From NCBI RefSeq assembly GCF_029257255.1, contig NZ_JARICI010000015.1:1-64000 (forward strand): a stretch of DNA of 64,000 nucleotides, written 5' to 3'. Under the pieces are notes generated by a model. The model had not been told where the DNA came from. It did not search any database and saw only the letters and a list, made by a program, of their open reading frames with translations. The DNA comes from Sporosarcina sp. (lineage in GTDB: Bacteria; Bacillota; Bacilli; Bacillales_A; Planococcaceae). Positions 9,782 through 18,278 of this stretch are shown in pieces (positions within the stretch are counted from its first letter, which is position 1; each line of letters opens with the position of its first letter). The translations under genes were made by a program, and so were the position numbers.

Positions 9782-10678
9782 TTATTTCGACCGCGAAATA
9801 AACATCTGTGGTACTTCCGCTTCAAATCGCACCAATTCACCTGTTCGCGGATGCAGAAAGGATAAAGCTGTCGCATGAAGCCCTAAACGACGCAAAGGAT
9901 TGCTCGTTGCACCGTATTTTTTATCTCCGACAACCGGATGACCCAATTCTTCCATATGAACACGGATTTGATTTTTTCGTCCGGTTTCAAGAAGAACCTC
10001 CAGTAATGAACATTCTTTGTTGGCTTGAATCCTTCTATAATGTGTAATTGCATGTTGCCCGCCATTATCAAATTGACTTGAATATACCCTGAATGCGCTG
10101 TTTTCAGTCAGCCAGGAGTTGATTGTGCCCGAAGCAGTTCTTACTTTCCCCTGTACAAGTGCAGTGTACATACGTTCCTTGACAGACTCACTCCATGTAG
10201 ACTGCAAGGCTTGCTGCGTTTTTTCATTCTTGGCGAACATCATTACACCTGATGTGTCTTTGTCCAATCTGTGCACGACAAAGATTCTGTTTTCAGGATG
10301 ACTTCTGCGGACGTAGTCTGTAACTTGCCGATAAGCAGTCATTTCATGTTCTTTTTTATTAGAAGACACAGAAAGCAATCCAGCATCTTTATTGATGACT
10401 ATAATATCTTCATCTTCATGCAAAATGGATACGCCTACTAATTTAGACACGTTAAGAGCTGCTTTGTTACTTTGTATTTCAACCTTCTGTCCCGGCTGCA
10501 ATGAATGATTATGTTGCGTTATCATTACGCCGTCTACCATAACCTGACCACGCGTCAAAACAGATTTAACAGAATTTCGACTGCTTTTTGACATAACTTG
10601 CAATAAAAACGGCAGCAATTCGACCTGTTCTTGAACAGTATATTCCGTTACGTTAGATACTTGTTGCTTTCTTTTCAT
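9782..10678 (-). CDS. RluA-family pseudouridine synthase
   Basis: Isomerises specific uridines in rRNA or tRNA to pseudouridine. 298 aa from ATG 10678, chosen over the track start 10696 because GGAGGT sits 7-8 nt before it (MKRKQQVSN). N-terminal S4 RNA-binding domain (SSRNSVKSVLTRGQVMVDG, about 30-75), then the catalytic domain with HRLDKDTSGVMMFAKN (catalytic Asp) and GRKNQIRVHMEELGHPVVGD. Target site is unknown. This is one of two RluA paralogues in the window; the other is at 24101-25030. Confidence 0.93.
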   Translation of the reverse strand: MKRKQQVSNVTEYTVQEQVELLPFLLQVMSKSSRNSVKSVLTRGQVMVDGVMITQHNHSLQPGQKVEIQSNKAALNVSKLVGVSILHEDEDIIVINKDAGLLSVSSNKKEHEMTAYRQVTDYVRRSHPENRIFVVHRLDKDTSGVMMFAKNEKTQQALQSTWSESVKERMYTALVQGKVRTASGTINSWLTENSAFRVYSSQFDNGGQHAITHYRRIQANKECSLLEVLLETGRKNQIRVHMEELGHPVVGDKKYGATSNPLRRLGLHATALSFLHPRTGELVRFEAEVPQMFISRSK

Positions 10679-10757
10679 AAAACTAACCTCCAACATGAAA
10701 ATAGTTTACATCTTTATTTTAAATTGGGTAATAATATAATTTTCCATTAAAATATAA

Positions 10758-10799
10758 AAAAGAGACCCCTAGGCATCCGGCCTAATAGGATCTCTTATT
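10758..10799 (-). terminator. Stem-loop terminator downstream of tRNA-Val
   Basis: AAGAGATCC ... GGGGTCTCTT with an inner CCTATTAGG/CCTAGGGG segment and a T run on the minus strand. A second terminator after the tRNA. Confidence 0.6.
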
Positions 10800-10802
10800 G
10801 TT

Positions 10803-10822
10803 AAAAACCGTGTTCCGACGGT
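10803..10822 (-). terminator. tRNA-Val terminator
   Basis: ACCGT-CGGAAC-ACGGT followed by TTTTT on the minus strand, 24 nt after the tRNA 3' end. Confidence 0.7.
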
Positions 10823-10845
10823 AATTAACTTAGGTTTGGCACCTA

Positions 10846-10918
10846 TGATTCCTACTGGGCTCGAACCAGCGACCTCCACCCTGTCAAGGTGGCGCTCTCC
10901 CAGCTGAGCTAAGGAATC
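10846..10918 (-). tRNA. tRNA-Val (anticodon GAC)
   Basis: Reverse complement folds as a 73-nt cloverleaf: acceptor GATTCCT/AGGAATC, D-arm GCTCAGCTGGGAGAGC, anticodon stem CCACC/GGTGG with loop TTGACAG (anticodon GAC, reading GUC/GUU), T-arm GCTGGTTCGAGCCCAGT, discriminator A. No CCA is encoded. Lone tRNA, not in a cluster. Confidence 0.95.
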
Positions 10919-11017
10919 GAATTAAACTGCTATGTGCATATTGTGACAAACAAGTCAGCTTGGATAAGCACAAATACTATAATAGCATCATCTTCATTTA
11001 TTGTAAATAGAGAAATT

Positions 11018-11064
11018 AAAAATCGGCAATTTTCCTGAAGTTAACAGAAGAATCACCGATTTTT
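11018..11064 (-). terminator. Possible terminator after the 49-aa ORF
   Basis: AAAATCGG / CCGATTTT, 8-bp stem with a long (about 29 nt) loop and T tract; it lies between the 49-aa ORF and tRNA-Val. Confidence 0.45.
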
Positions 11065-11107
11065 ATGAATAACTTTTACCTTTGCCAGTTGAAACACTCC
11101 TTTATCC

Positions 11108-11257
11108 TTACTGCATATGTGTAACTGATTCTTCTGCTTGTGCCTGCTCGAAGTATAAAAACTCTTCATGATCCAACTCGCTGATTCGTTCTTTGTTGAT
11201 CCCGTGTGCCAAGTGACCTTCAAATAAGTTTTCAAACCATATGTCTTGATTCTGCAT
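11108..11257 (-). CDS. Small hypothetical protein, 49 aa
   Basis: Not in the ORF track. An AAAAAGGAGAG site 8-9 nt upstream of ATG 11257 opens a 49-aa frame, MQNQDIWFENLFEGHLAHG..., ending TAA at 11108-11110. The product is acidic and aromatic-rich (WFENLF, EEFLYFEQAQAEE), with no signal peptide or membrane segment. The 60-aa track ORF at 11053-11235 is an overlapping frame without such a site. I do not recognise the family. The strong ribosome binding site and clean stop support expression. Confidence 0.6.
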   Translation of the reverse strand: MQNQDIWFENLFEGHLAHGINKERISELDHEEFLYFEQAQAEESVTHMQ

Positions 11258-11662
11258 AGTTGATTCTCTCCTTTTTAGTTAGCTGAATTTTTATTGACGA
11301 TATGTAATTCAGTATTTGTTATTGATTTGCTTATATATAGTATATACAGAATCAGCTATGGCAAAACTGCGTAATTAGTCCAAAATCATTTTATCTAATT
11401 ATAGACCTTCGGCTTGTTGACTTTTATACATCCTTATGTTTTCCTTTCACTACTTTTTACTCTATTGCCTATATAACAATACTAGCAAGCTACTTTCCAT
11501 ATTAACGTCACTAGTTCGATACTCACAAATTAGTTAATCCACTTATTTACTTATTCAAAGGGTCTTAGCCATTATCTGTTCTTGACTTCACATATACTTT
11601 TATAACACGCCTGCTGTAAATGATAGATTAATGTGAAACCACGTGCTTTAAATGTACTAAGT
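11258..11662. other. AT-rich non-coding stretch
   Basis: No convincing frame or ribosome binding site on either strand. The part nearest the 49-aa ORF (TATATATAGTATATAC around 11330) could hold its promoter; the remainder leads into a palindromic repeat. Confidence 0.4.
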
Positions 11663-11794
11663 AGGATTGGAGCGGAAGACGGTCGACTCCGGGAGGATCA
11701 GCCCGACAGGTAAGACAACTTGGGGGAGCAAAGCGACCGAGTTGGCTTATCGCGGGCCCTCCGGAAAGCGTACCGTCTGAAGCGCAAACCCCAA
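11663..11794 (+). repeat. Imperfect palindromic repeat, copy A (solitary)
   Basis: Starts AGGATTGGAGCGGAAGACGG and ends ACCGTCTGAAGCGC. Outer arms AGACGGT/ACCGTCT and CCGGGAGG/CCCTCCGG, with an inner arm GGTAAGACAACTT / GAGTTGGCTTATC. Same family as the copies near 34.5, 41.5, 42.1, 47, 48.2 and 58-59 kb. Orientation '+' means the CGGAAGACGG arm comes first. Confidence 0.85.
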
Positions 11795-11871
11795 GCTGCT
11801 TGCTTAGTATCCTGTCAAGTTCATGTTTTGGCTAAGAGCCATTCAAATACTTAGTATTAAAATTTGATAAA

Positions 11872-11915
11872 AAAGACTTGTCTGCTCAACTTTACAGTTA
11901 AACAGACAAGTCTTT
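11872..11915 (-). terminator. Terminator after TRAP permease
   Basis: AAAGACTTGTCTG / CAGACAAGTCTTT, 13-bp stem followed by T residues on the minus strand, just after the permease stop. Confidence 0.85.
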
Positions 11916-11921
11916 ATAAAG

Positions 11922-13961
11922 TTAATCCGTTACCAATTTGGGCGGATTTTGTTTTTTATGACTAATAAACTGCCACGCCATCAAAATAGCGAATAGAACT
12001 AAACCAACAACATCCGTTAAGGTTTCTGGATAGATCAATAGCATACCAGTACCAACTGTCACGATTCGCATGATCCAGTTCAATTTAAGATACCAAAAAC
12101 CAATCATTCCGGCTCCAATCGCTACCATACCAACAATAGCTGTAAATGTCACCCATACAATTTCCGGAACAGTAGAATCTAGCATTAGCATCGCTGGATT
12201 GAATACGAACATATAAGGAATAATGAAAGCTGCAATTGCTAGTTTAGCGGATGTAACACCTGTCTTAATCGGATCTCCACCCGAAATTCCTGACGCTGCA
12301 AAAGCGGCAAGTGCCACTGGAGGCGTGATATCAGCAATGATACCAAAGTAAAATACAAATAAGTGTGCAGAGACAGCTACCACTATCGGAACAGTCGCGC
12401 CTGGAGGCATATCAAGCATCAGCAAGGTAATTATAGCTGGTGCTGCAATTGTTGATGTAATAACGTAGTTTGCTGTTGTTGGCGAACCCATTCCCAGAAT
12501 GATCGCTGCTAACATCGTAAAGAATAATGTCAGGAATACATTACCGCCTGCAGCAGAAATCAGACCGGTTGCCAAACTTAATCCCAATCCTGTTTTCACG
12601 ACTACCCCTACAATAATACCCGCACAGGCAGTTGCGGCAGCAACGGCTAATGCTGTACGTGCACCGTCCACTAGCGCTTGAATCATATCGCGAATACCAA
12701 TCCGTGTTTCTTTACTGATTGAACTGACAACAATCGTCAGAACGATACCTAATAACGCCGCTTTCATCGTAGGTATACCTACCAATAAGAACACGATAAT
12801 CCCCAGAATCGGAAGGAGCAAATAAATTTTCTTCAGTGTTTCTTTTTTGTTTGGAATCTGAGAAGCATCCATCCCAGCTAGTCCAACACGCTTCGCTTCA
12901 AAGTGCGTCATAATCCAAATTCCGGTGAAATACAATAGCGCAGGAATAGCTGCTGCTTTCGCAATCTCCCAGTACGTCACTCCGCCAATGAACTCAACCA
13001 TCAGGAATGCAGCTGCACCCATGATTGGCGGCATAATCTGACCGCCTGTCGAAGCCGCTGCTTCAACACCACCGGCAAATTCTTTGCGATAACCAAGCTT
13101 TTTCATCATGGGAATCGTATAAGAACCCGATCCCACAACGTTTGCTACAGAACTTCCTGAAATCGTACCTTGCAAAGCACTTGAGAAGATCGCAACTTTT
13201 GCTGGTCCACCTGTCAAACGGCCGGCTACGACAACTGCTAAGTCATTAAAGTAGTTCCCTACTCCTGTTTTCACCAAGAAGGCTCCAAACAGCAGGAAAA
13301 CGAATATGAAAGTAGCAGATACACTGATCGGCGTACCGAGAATCCCATCTGTCGTAAAGAACATTAATTGAACTAAGTTTTCTACACTCTGACCCCTGTG
13401 GGCTAAGAATCCTGGGAAGTACGGACCGAAGAAAGCATAAATCAAGAATACGACTGAAATGATCGTGATCGGTAAACCAACAGCACGTCTTGCTGCTTCC
13501 AAAGTTAAAAGCACAGCCAGTATACCGATAATTAAATCAATGTCAGAAACGCGTCCGACACGGTACACTAAATCGCCCATAAATAACGGCCAGTATAAAC
13601 CGACTGCAATGGCCAGTAATGACAAAATAATATCATAAAATGGAACTTTATTTCGTTTAACTCCAATTTTCTTACGTGCAGGGAACAATAAAAAGATCAG
13701 CGACAAAGCAAACCCTAAGTGAATGGAACGCTGTATCTGCGCAGTAAATGGTTTACCAATTGCTGTGTATAACTGAAAAATAGAAAATGCCAGTAAGCCA
13801 AAAAACACAATTTTGCTTATAAGACCTGTTAAATCTCGTGTATTGGATTCAGGATCATATTTTTGAAGAATTTCCAACTGTTCCCGTTCTGAAAGCGTAC
13901 TCATTTGTTCATCCGACAATTTCGGAATTTCCTCTTCCCTATCCTTGTTTTTTGCCATCAA
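11922..13961 (-). CDS. TRAP transporter fused permease (DctQ-DctM, TAXI type)
   Basis: Membrane component of a tripartite ATP-independent periplasmic (here extracytoplasmic) transporter: small and large subunits fused in 679 aa with about 18 hydrophobic segments. The family core appears as GGQIMPPIMGAAAFLMVEF, TGLGLSLATGLISAAGG, GMGSPTTANYVI and ITPPVALAAFAASGI. The two tandem ATGs (13961/13958) share GAGGGG about 9 nt upstream. Operon order is binding protein, DUF1850 protein, permease, with 23-nt overlap to the preceding gene. The TAXI subgroup commonly imports organic or amino acids such as glutamate; the actual substrate cannot be read. Confidence 0.95.
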   Translation of the reverse strand: MMAKNKDREEEIPKLSDEQMSTLSEREQLEILQKYDPESNTRDLTGLISKIVFFGLLAFSIFQLYTAIGKPFTAQIQRSIHLGFALSLIFLLFPARKKIGVKRNKVPFYDIILSLLAIAVGLYWPLFMGDLVYRVGRVSDIDLIIGILAVLLTLEAARRAVGLPITIISVVFLIYAFFGPYFPGFLAHRGQSVENLVQLMFFTTDGILGTPISVSATFIFVFLLFGAFLVKTGVGNYFNDLAVVVAGRLTGGPAKVAIFSSALQGTISGSSVANVVGSGSYTIPMMKKLGYRKEFAGGVEAAASTGGQIMPPIMGAAAFLMVEFIGGVTYWEIAKAAAIPALLYFTGIWIMTHFEAKRVGLAGMDASQIPNKKETLKKIYLLLPILGIIVFLLVGIPTMKAALLGIVLTIVVSSISKETRIGIRDMIQALVDGARTALAVAAATACAGIIVGVVVKTGLGLSLATGLISAAGGNVFLTLFFTMLAAIILGMGSPTTANYVITSTIAAPAIITLLMLDMPPGATVPIVVAVSAHLFVFYFGIIADITPPVALAAFAASGISGGDPIKTGVTSAKLAIAAFIIPYMFVFNPAMLMLDSTVPEIVWVTFTAIVGMVAIGAGMIGFWYLKLNWIMRIVTVGTGMLLIYPETLTDVVGLVLFAILMAWQFISHKKQNPPKLVTD

Positions 13962-14472
13962 TTCTAACCCCTCTCAACAATTCAAAATTCGATACTTTTG
14001 TTACATGAAAATCATAAGAATGCCCTCTTTGAAGATAATCCTTTAAGTGATAATCCTTTTGTTCATAACGCAGAGATAAGTCAGTATTTACTCTGCCCAC
14101 ATACAGAACAAACGAATTAATCACACGGTTTTCGAATGTAAGCGTATAAACACCATCCTCAACCACTAAAGTTTCGCCCTTCTCCGCATACCCGGGCAAT
14201 CCGATGGCTACATCTTCATACTGCATAAATTCGAAACGGAGCTTTTCATTATCCGTTATTTTATATTGCTCCTTCACATTAGATAAATGGATGGAGTGAA
14301 TATAATTCACCTGAAAATAACGATCAGTATGTAATGGAAGATAATACGAAATTGGTTTTTCGCTCCGTACTTCTTCAAGTACGACCACTTTTTTATAGGG
14401 ATAAAATGTGACGATTAGAACCGCACTTACAAGCAAAGCGATCAGCAGAAGGATAATTTTCCTGAATTTCAT
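13939..14472 (-). CDS. DUF1850 family protein of TRAP operon
   Basis: 177 aa from ATG 14472 (MKFRKIILLLIALLV), preferred over the track start 14517 because AGGAAGG lies about 9 nt upstream. One N-terminal membrane anchor (5-25), then an extracytoplasmic beta-rich domain (YIHSIHLSNVKEQYKI, DVAIGLPGYAEKGETL). DUF1850 proteins typically lie beside TAXI-type fused TRAP permeases, as here between binding protein and permease; a role in assembly or regulation of the transporter is inference. Its stop overlaps the permease start, implying coupled translation. Confidence 0.85.
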   Translation of the reverse strand: MKFRKIILLLIALLVSAVLIVTFYPYKKVVVLEEVRSEKPISYYLPLHTDRYFQVNYIHSIHLSNVKEQYKITDNEKLRFEFMQYEDVAIGLPGYAEKGETLVVEDGVYTLTFENRVINSFVLYVGRVNTDLSLRYEQKDYHLKDYLQRGHSYDFHVTKVSNFELLRGVRIDGKKQG

Positions 14473-14506
14473 CCGCTTATTCCTTCCTATTTTTACAATG
14501 AAGAAT

Positions 14507-14538
14507 GGGACGGACAAAGCAATTTGCTTTACCGTCCC
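14507..14538 (-). other. Intercistronic hairpin in TRAP operon
   Basis: GGGACGG / CCGTCCC with an inner AAAGCAA/TTGCTTT pairing, no T tract, located between the binding-protein stop and the DUF1850 ribosome site. Such hairpins can stabilise the upstream mRNA and raise binding-protein output; that role is inferred. Confidence 0.55.
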
Positions 14539-14569
14539 TGGCCTTCATTTCAGAAATCTCATTTTTTGA

Positions 14570-15574
14570 TTAGTTTACTTCGTCAAAGTACTTCTGTGCG
14601 CCCGGGTGTACTGGAATTCCAATACCATCCAAACCGTTTTCCGCTTTGATCAAAGCGCCTTTAGCGTGCTGGATTTTTGAAGCGTTTTCATAAATTGCTT
14701 TTGTAATCTGATAGCCAAGTTCTTCAGAAATATCATTTTGCATAACAAGCATTGCACCTACAGAAACTGCAGGAGTATCCTCAGTTGAACCGTAAGTTCC
14801 GGATGGGATTACTTCTTTTGCATAGTATGGATATTTTGCGATTAACTCGTCTGCTTTGGCATCTTCAACCGGTACGATGAATACTTCCGCAACAGCGTTC
14901 AAACCTTCAACCGCACCTGTTGGCGTACCAGCAGTGATGAATGCAGCGTCGATCTGGCCGGCCTGAAGACTTTCCTGTGACTCACCGAAGTCCAGGTTTT
15001 GAGGCTTGATGTCATCCATTGAAAGACCGTGTATTTCAAGTAATTGCTCAGCGTTCGCATACGTACCTGAACCTGGAGCTCCTACAGAAACACTTTTACC
15101 TTTAAGATCTTCAAACGTTTTGATATTGTTCTTTTTCAATGTAACCAATTGAACAGTTTCAGGGTATAGTGAACCGACTGCAGACACTTCGTCGATTACT
15201 TCTCCGTCAAACATCATTTCACCTTTAGAAGCATAATACGCGATATCAGTCTGAACGAATGCGATTTGAGCGTCGCCGTCTTTAAGCGCCGTCATGTTTG
15301 CAGCAGATGCCTGAGAAACTTCAGCAGTTGTTTTAATGCCTGTTTCTTCAGTAATAAATTCAGCAAAAGAACCGCCTAATGGATAATAAGTTCCTTGTGT
15401 TCCGCCCGTAAGTAAACTCAAGAATTTGTATTCTTGTTCTGTTTTGCCTTCATCTTTGTTTCCGTCTCCTGCATCCTTGTCCCCGTCAGTTGCTTTGTCG
15501 GTACCGCAAGCAGCCAAAACAAAAAGAGCAAGCATAGAAACCAGTGCCAAAAGGCGAATAGAGTTTTTCTTCAT
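14570..15574 (-). CDS. TAXI-family TRAP solute-binding lipoprotein
   Basis: Extracytoplasmic receptor feeding the fused TRAP permease. 334 aa with a lipoprotein signal peptide (LALFVLAACGTDK, lipid-modified Cys23), an acidic linker, then the TAXI fold: LTGGTQGTYYPLGGSFAE near 55, VGAPGSGTYANAEQLL near 165, AFITAGTPTGAV near 210. AAGGGGAGA precedes the ATG. First gene of a three-gene operon, with a likely CcpA-controlled promoter. Ligand is unknown. Confidence 0.95.
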   Translation of the reverse strand: MKKNSIRLLALVSMLALFVLAACGTDKATDGDKDAGDGNKDEGKTEQEYKFLSLLTGGTQGTYYPLGGSFAEFITEETGIKTTAEVSQASAANMTALKDGDAQIAFVQTDIAYYASKGEMMFDGEVIDEVSAVGSLYPETVQLVTLKKNNIKTFEDLKGKSVSVGAPGSGTYANAEQLLEIHGLSMDDIKPQNLDFGESQESLQAGQIDAAFITAGTPTGAVEGLNAVAEVFIVPVEDAKADELIAKYPYYAKEVIPSGTYGSTEDTPAVSVGAMLVMQNDISEELGYQITKAIYENASKIQHAKGALIKAENGLDGIGIPVHPGAQKYFDEVN

Positions 15575-15616
15575 GTGACAATCTCCCCTTTTCTAATAGT
15601 AGTCATAGACAAATTC

Positions 15617-15647
15617 ATTCTACCATGAAAGCGCTTCAATGTGTCAA
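15617..15647 (-). promoter_or_regulatory. TRAP operon promoter with candidate cre site
   Basis: Minus-strand TTGACA (15642-15647) and TAGAAT (15617-15622), 19-nt spacer. Between them lies TTGAAGCGCTTTCA (15626-15639), one mismatch from the CcpA cre consensus. The position would allow catabolite repression. The long spacer lowers certainty. Confidence 0.55.
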
Positions 15648-15742
15648 TCTATTTCATAATTTCATAGTCAATAAGTTCACTTTATAATAGGAAATTGTAC
15701 GTTTTACCATTCAATATTACTATTCTTTTTCTGATTCCACAT

Positions 15743-15784
15743 AAAAAGGCGCACAAGTTCCGCATATTGCAGTGCTTGTGCGCC
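15743..15784 (-). terminator. Terminator after YutG homologue
   Basis: GGCGCACAAG / CTTGTGCGCC, 10-bp perfect stem, followed by TTTTT on the minus strand. Confidence 0.85.
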
Positions 15785-15791
15785 CAATTAA

Positions 15792-16346
15792 TTATTGGCC
15801 GTTACCGTTCTGGACGTCTTCAAATGTCAGTCCAGCTTCCTGTAAATCACGTGTTCTGTGAGCAATCCTCGAAGCTGCACACGCAGCAACACTTGCCACT
15901 AAATCATCCAGGAATGTGTGAATTCCAATTCCTTTTTTCGTATCCAGTTCATTAATGATGCCGATTTTATTTTTATCCAGGTGCCCGAAAGTTGTAACTG
16001 CAATGGAGCCGTATGTATAAACCGCTCCCAAGGCAATCGTTTCATCCACCCCAAACAGACCTTCATCAGACTCTACAATCTGCTGCAACGGTGCAGACAA
16101 TTGACCTCTTTCCGCGATTTCGTCCAGCTCCACACCGACCAGGATCGCATGCTGTAATTCGCGTTTGCGTAACACATTTTCAACCGAATCAATACATTGA
16201 TCTAAAGACAGCCCCTTATTATAAGGCACCTGCATTTCATAAACAATTTTTGCAATATCCTCAATTTTGACTCCGCGGCGGATTAACGCATCCTTCGCAG
16301 CAGCCGTTACGATATCCGAATGAACAATATTTTTACCTGCTACCAT
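15792..16346 (-). CDS. Phosphatidylglycerophosphatase A family protein (YutG-like)
   Basis: 184 aa from ATG 16346 (MVAGKNIVHSDIV), chosen because GAGAGGGG lies 7 nt upstream; the track start 16391 has none. C-terminal half carries the PgpA-type core: YGSIAVTTFGHLDKNKIGIINELD near 115-140 and HTFLDDLVASVAACAASRIAHR near 148-170, the Asp-rich segment of this phosphatase family. Presumed to dephosphorylate phosphatidylglycerol phosphate in phospholipid synthesis; in B. subtilis the YutG group is less well characterised. Divergent from yjcH. Confidence 0.85.
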   Translation of the reverse strand: MVAGKNIVHSDIVTAAAKDALIRRGVKIEDIAKIVYEMQVPYNKGLSLDQCIDSVENVLRKRELQHAILVGVELDEIAERGQLSAPLQQIVESDEGLFGVDETIALGAVYTYGSIAVTTFGHLDKNKIGIINELDTKKGIGIHTFLDDLVASVAACAASRIAHRTRDLQEAGLTFEDVQNGNGQ

Positions 16347-16453
16347 ACTATATCCCCTCTCTTTCCTGCCAATAACTTTTTTCACTGGCATTTCACTGTT
16401 AGTTATCGGTATGATATCTACTTAGTGTACATTATTTTTGGAGGTCGTACAAA

Positions 16454-17176
16454 ATGAACCCTGGTAAGATAGAAGAAATCCGCTTTTACAGCAATGAACT
16501 GCAGGAAGAAATGGAATTGTTGCTGTATTTGCCTTCCCGCTATTCTCCCTTATACAAACATAACGTCATCATCGCGTCTGACGGAAAGGATTATTTCCAG
16601 CTTGGCAGAATCGGCCGAGTAGCAGATGAGTTAATGGAAGAAGAAATGATTGAACCTGCAATAATCGTCGGTATTCCTTACAAAACCGTCGCAGAGCGAA
16701 GACGCATGTATCATCCAGAAGGAGACCGACACCAAGCTTATATCCGCTTCCTTGCACATGAGTTAATTCAGTATATTGATGAAAGCTATCCAACATACCA
16801 AATGGGTGCAACCCGGATGCTGATCGGTGATTCATTGGCCGCTTCCATTTCCCTGCTGACAGCTGCTAAGTATCCAAATTGTTTTGGCAAAGTTGCGCTG
16901 CATTCTCCTTTTGTGAATGAACAAGTGCTCAAAGCAGTAGAATCCATAAAAGATCCGGCAGCCCTGTCAATTTATCATGTGATAGGTAAAGAAGAGACAA
17001 ATGTACCGACAACCGCAGATGGCCGACTGGACTTTTTGACTCCGAACCGCGAACTTCACGAACTGATCAAAAAGAGGGGCTTCCCATATTTTTATGAAGA
17101 ACTGGAAGGTGATCATACTTGGAAATCCTGGCAGCCGGATATCCGCCGTGCACTTCTGCAAATTAACAGCATATAA
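16454..17176 (+). CDS. yjcH: Alpha/beta-hydrolase esterase, YjcH-like
   Basis: 240 aa, esterase-D/enterochelin-esterase-like fold. Nucleophile elbow IGDSLAAS (Ser127) and a C-terminal His in GDHTWKSW (about 224) complete a serine hydrolase triad. No signal peptide, so cytoplasmic. TTGGAGG precedes the ATG. The order yjcH-yjcG-yjcF matches B. subtilis. Substrate unknown. Confidence 0.85.
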   Translation: MNPGKIEEIRFYSNELQEEMELLLYLPSRYSPLYKHNVIIASDGKDYFQLGRIGRVADELMEEEMIEPAIIVGIPYKTVAERRRMYHPEGDRHQAYIRFLAHELIQYIDESYPTYQMGATRMLIGDSLAASISLLTAAKYPNCFGKVALHSPFVNEQVLKAVESIKDPAALSIYHVIGKEETNVPTTADGRLDFLTPNRELHELIKKRGFPYFYEELEGDHTWKSWQPDIRRALLQINSI

Positions 17177-17262
17177 AGTTATTTGAGACAAATGCGACTA
17201 TTTTCTGATATAATAGAATAGACGGACTTAATATGAAACAATTCACGAGGAGGTAATCTTAA

Positions 17263-17778
17263 ATGAAATACGGTATTGTTGCATTTCCTACGAAGAAACT
17301 TCAAGACCTGGCAAACAGCTATCGCAAGAGATATGATCCGCATTACGCGCTGATCACACCTCACATGACGCTGAAAGAAGCATTTGAAGCAAATGATCAG
17401 GAAATTGAAGAGGTAGCAAAAGCGTTAAAAGAAATTACAATCAAGAACGAACCTTTTGAATTAAATGTCACTAAAGTCAGCTCGTTCGCGCCAACTACGA
17501 ATACAATTTACTTCAAGGTTACGCCAAACGATGAATTGCTCGACTTACACAAAGACCTTAATTCCGATTTTTATCATGCTGAATCCAACTATGCATTTGT
17601 ACCGCACATCACAATCGCTCAAGACCTCACTTCCGGCGAGCACGACGATGTCATCAATCAGATGAAAATGGTAGGTGTCGACCACTCTGAAGTCATCGAT
17701 CGTATTCACTTATTGTATCAATTAGATGACGGTTCATGGACAGTGTATGAAACATTCCGTCTAGATCGGGACGCTTAA
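17263..17778 (+). CDS. yjcG: 2H phosphoesterase / 2'-5' RNA ligase family protein YjcG
   Basis: 171 aa with the two HxT motifs that define the 2H phosphoesterase fold: HMTL (His34-Thr36) and HITI (His115-Thr117). The family acts on 2',3'-cyclic phosphates or RNA ends; the natural substrate of YjcG is not established. Perfect GAGGAGG site before ATG. Followed after 1 nt by yjcF, implying co-translation. Confidence 0.9.
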   Translation: MKYGIVAFPTKKLQDLANSYRKRYDPHYALITPHMTLKEAFEANDQEIEEVAKALKEITIKNEPFELNVTKVSSFAPTTNTIYFKVTPNDELLDLHKDLNSDFYHAESNYAFVPHITIAQDLTSGEHDDVINQMKMVGVDHSEVIDRIHLLYQLDDGSWTVYETFRLDRDA

Positions 17779-17779
17779 T

Positions 17780-18223
17780 TTGCAGATTACAATGAAGATC
17801 GTTACAGATGATCATGGAAGACAGGATGCATTCTCTGTTCGCAAGAAAGTATTTGTCGAAGAGCAGGGAGTGCCTTTGCATTTAGAATTGGACGAGTATG
17901 ATACAGATGCTACACATTTTGTCGTATATGATAATGAAGATCACCCGATTGGCGCTGGCCGTATGCGTGGTCTCGTCAATGCACATGGAAAGATCGAAAG
18001 AATATGCGTGCTGCCTGAACACCGTGGCAAACACTTCGGCAATATGATTATGAATACACTGGAAGAACATGCGAGGGTTAACTCGATGAAAAAACTTCTA
18101 CTGAACGCACAAACCTATGCCGTGCCTTTTTATGAGAAACTAGGCTATGTAGTCACTTCACCAGAGTTCATGGATGCCGACATTCCCCATCGTGCAATGG
18201 AAAAAGTTCTAATATACGACTGA
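17780..18223 (+). CDS. yjcF: GNAT-family N-acetyltransferase YjcF
   Basis: 147 aa GNAT fold. The acetyl-CoA loop is ERICVLPEHRGKHFGNMIM (R/Q-x-x-G-x-G/A type, about 74-92), followed by LNAQTYAVPFYEKLGY near 110-125. Start is TTG at 17780, one base after the yjcG stop; ATG 17792 (MKIV) is an alternative, and neither has a strong ribosome site, so coupling to yjcG is likely. Acetylation target unknown. Confidence 0.88.
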   Translation: MQITMKIVTDDHGRQDAFSVRKKVFVEEQGVPLHLELDEYDTDATHFVVYDNEDHPIGAGRMRGLVNAHGKIERICVLPEHRGKHFGNMIMNTLEEHARVNSMKKLLLNAQTYAVPFYEKLGYVVTSPEFMDADIPHRAMEKVLIYD

Positions 18224-18232
18224 AATACAACT

Positions 18233-18271
18233 AAAATACCCCTGTCAGCATAGAGCTGACAGGGGTATTTT
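18233..18271. terminator. Bidirectional terminator yjcF / 104-aa ORF
   Basis: AAATACCCCTGTCAGC / GCTGACAGGGGTATTT, 16-bp stem with A and T tracts on both sides, between convergent genes. Confidence 0.9.
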
Positions 18272-18278
18272 GAATTTG

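Noticed and set aside
11053-11235. 60-aa minus-strand ORF in the track
   Set aside because: Overlapped by a 49-aa frame with a far better ribosome site.
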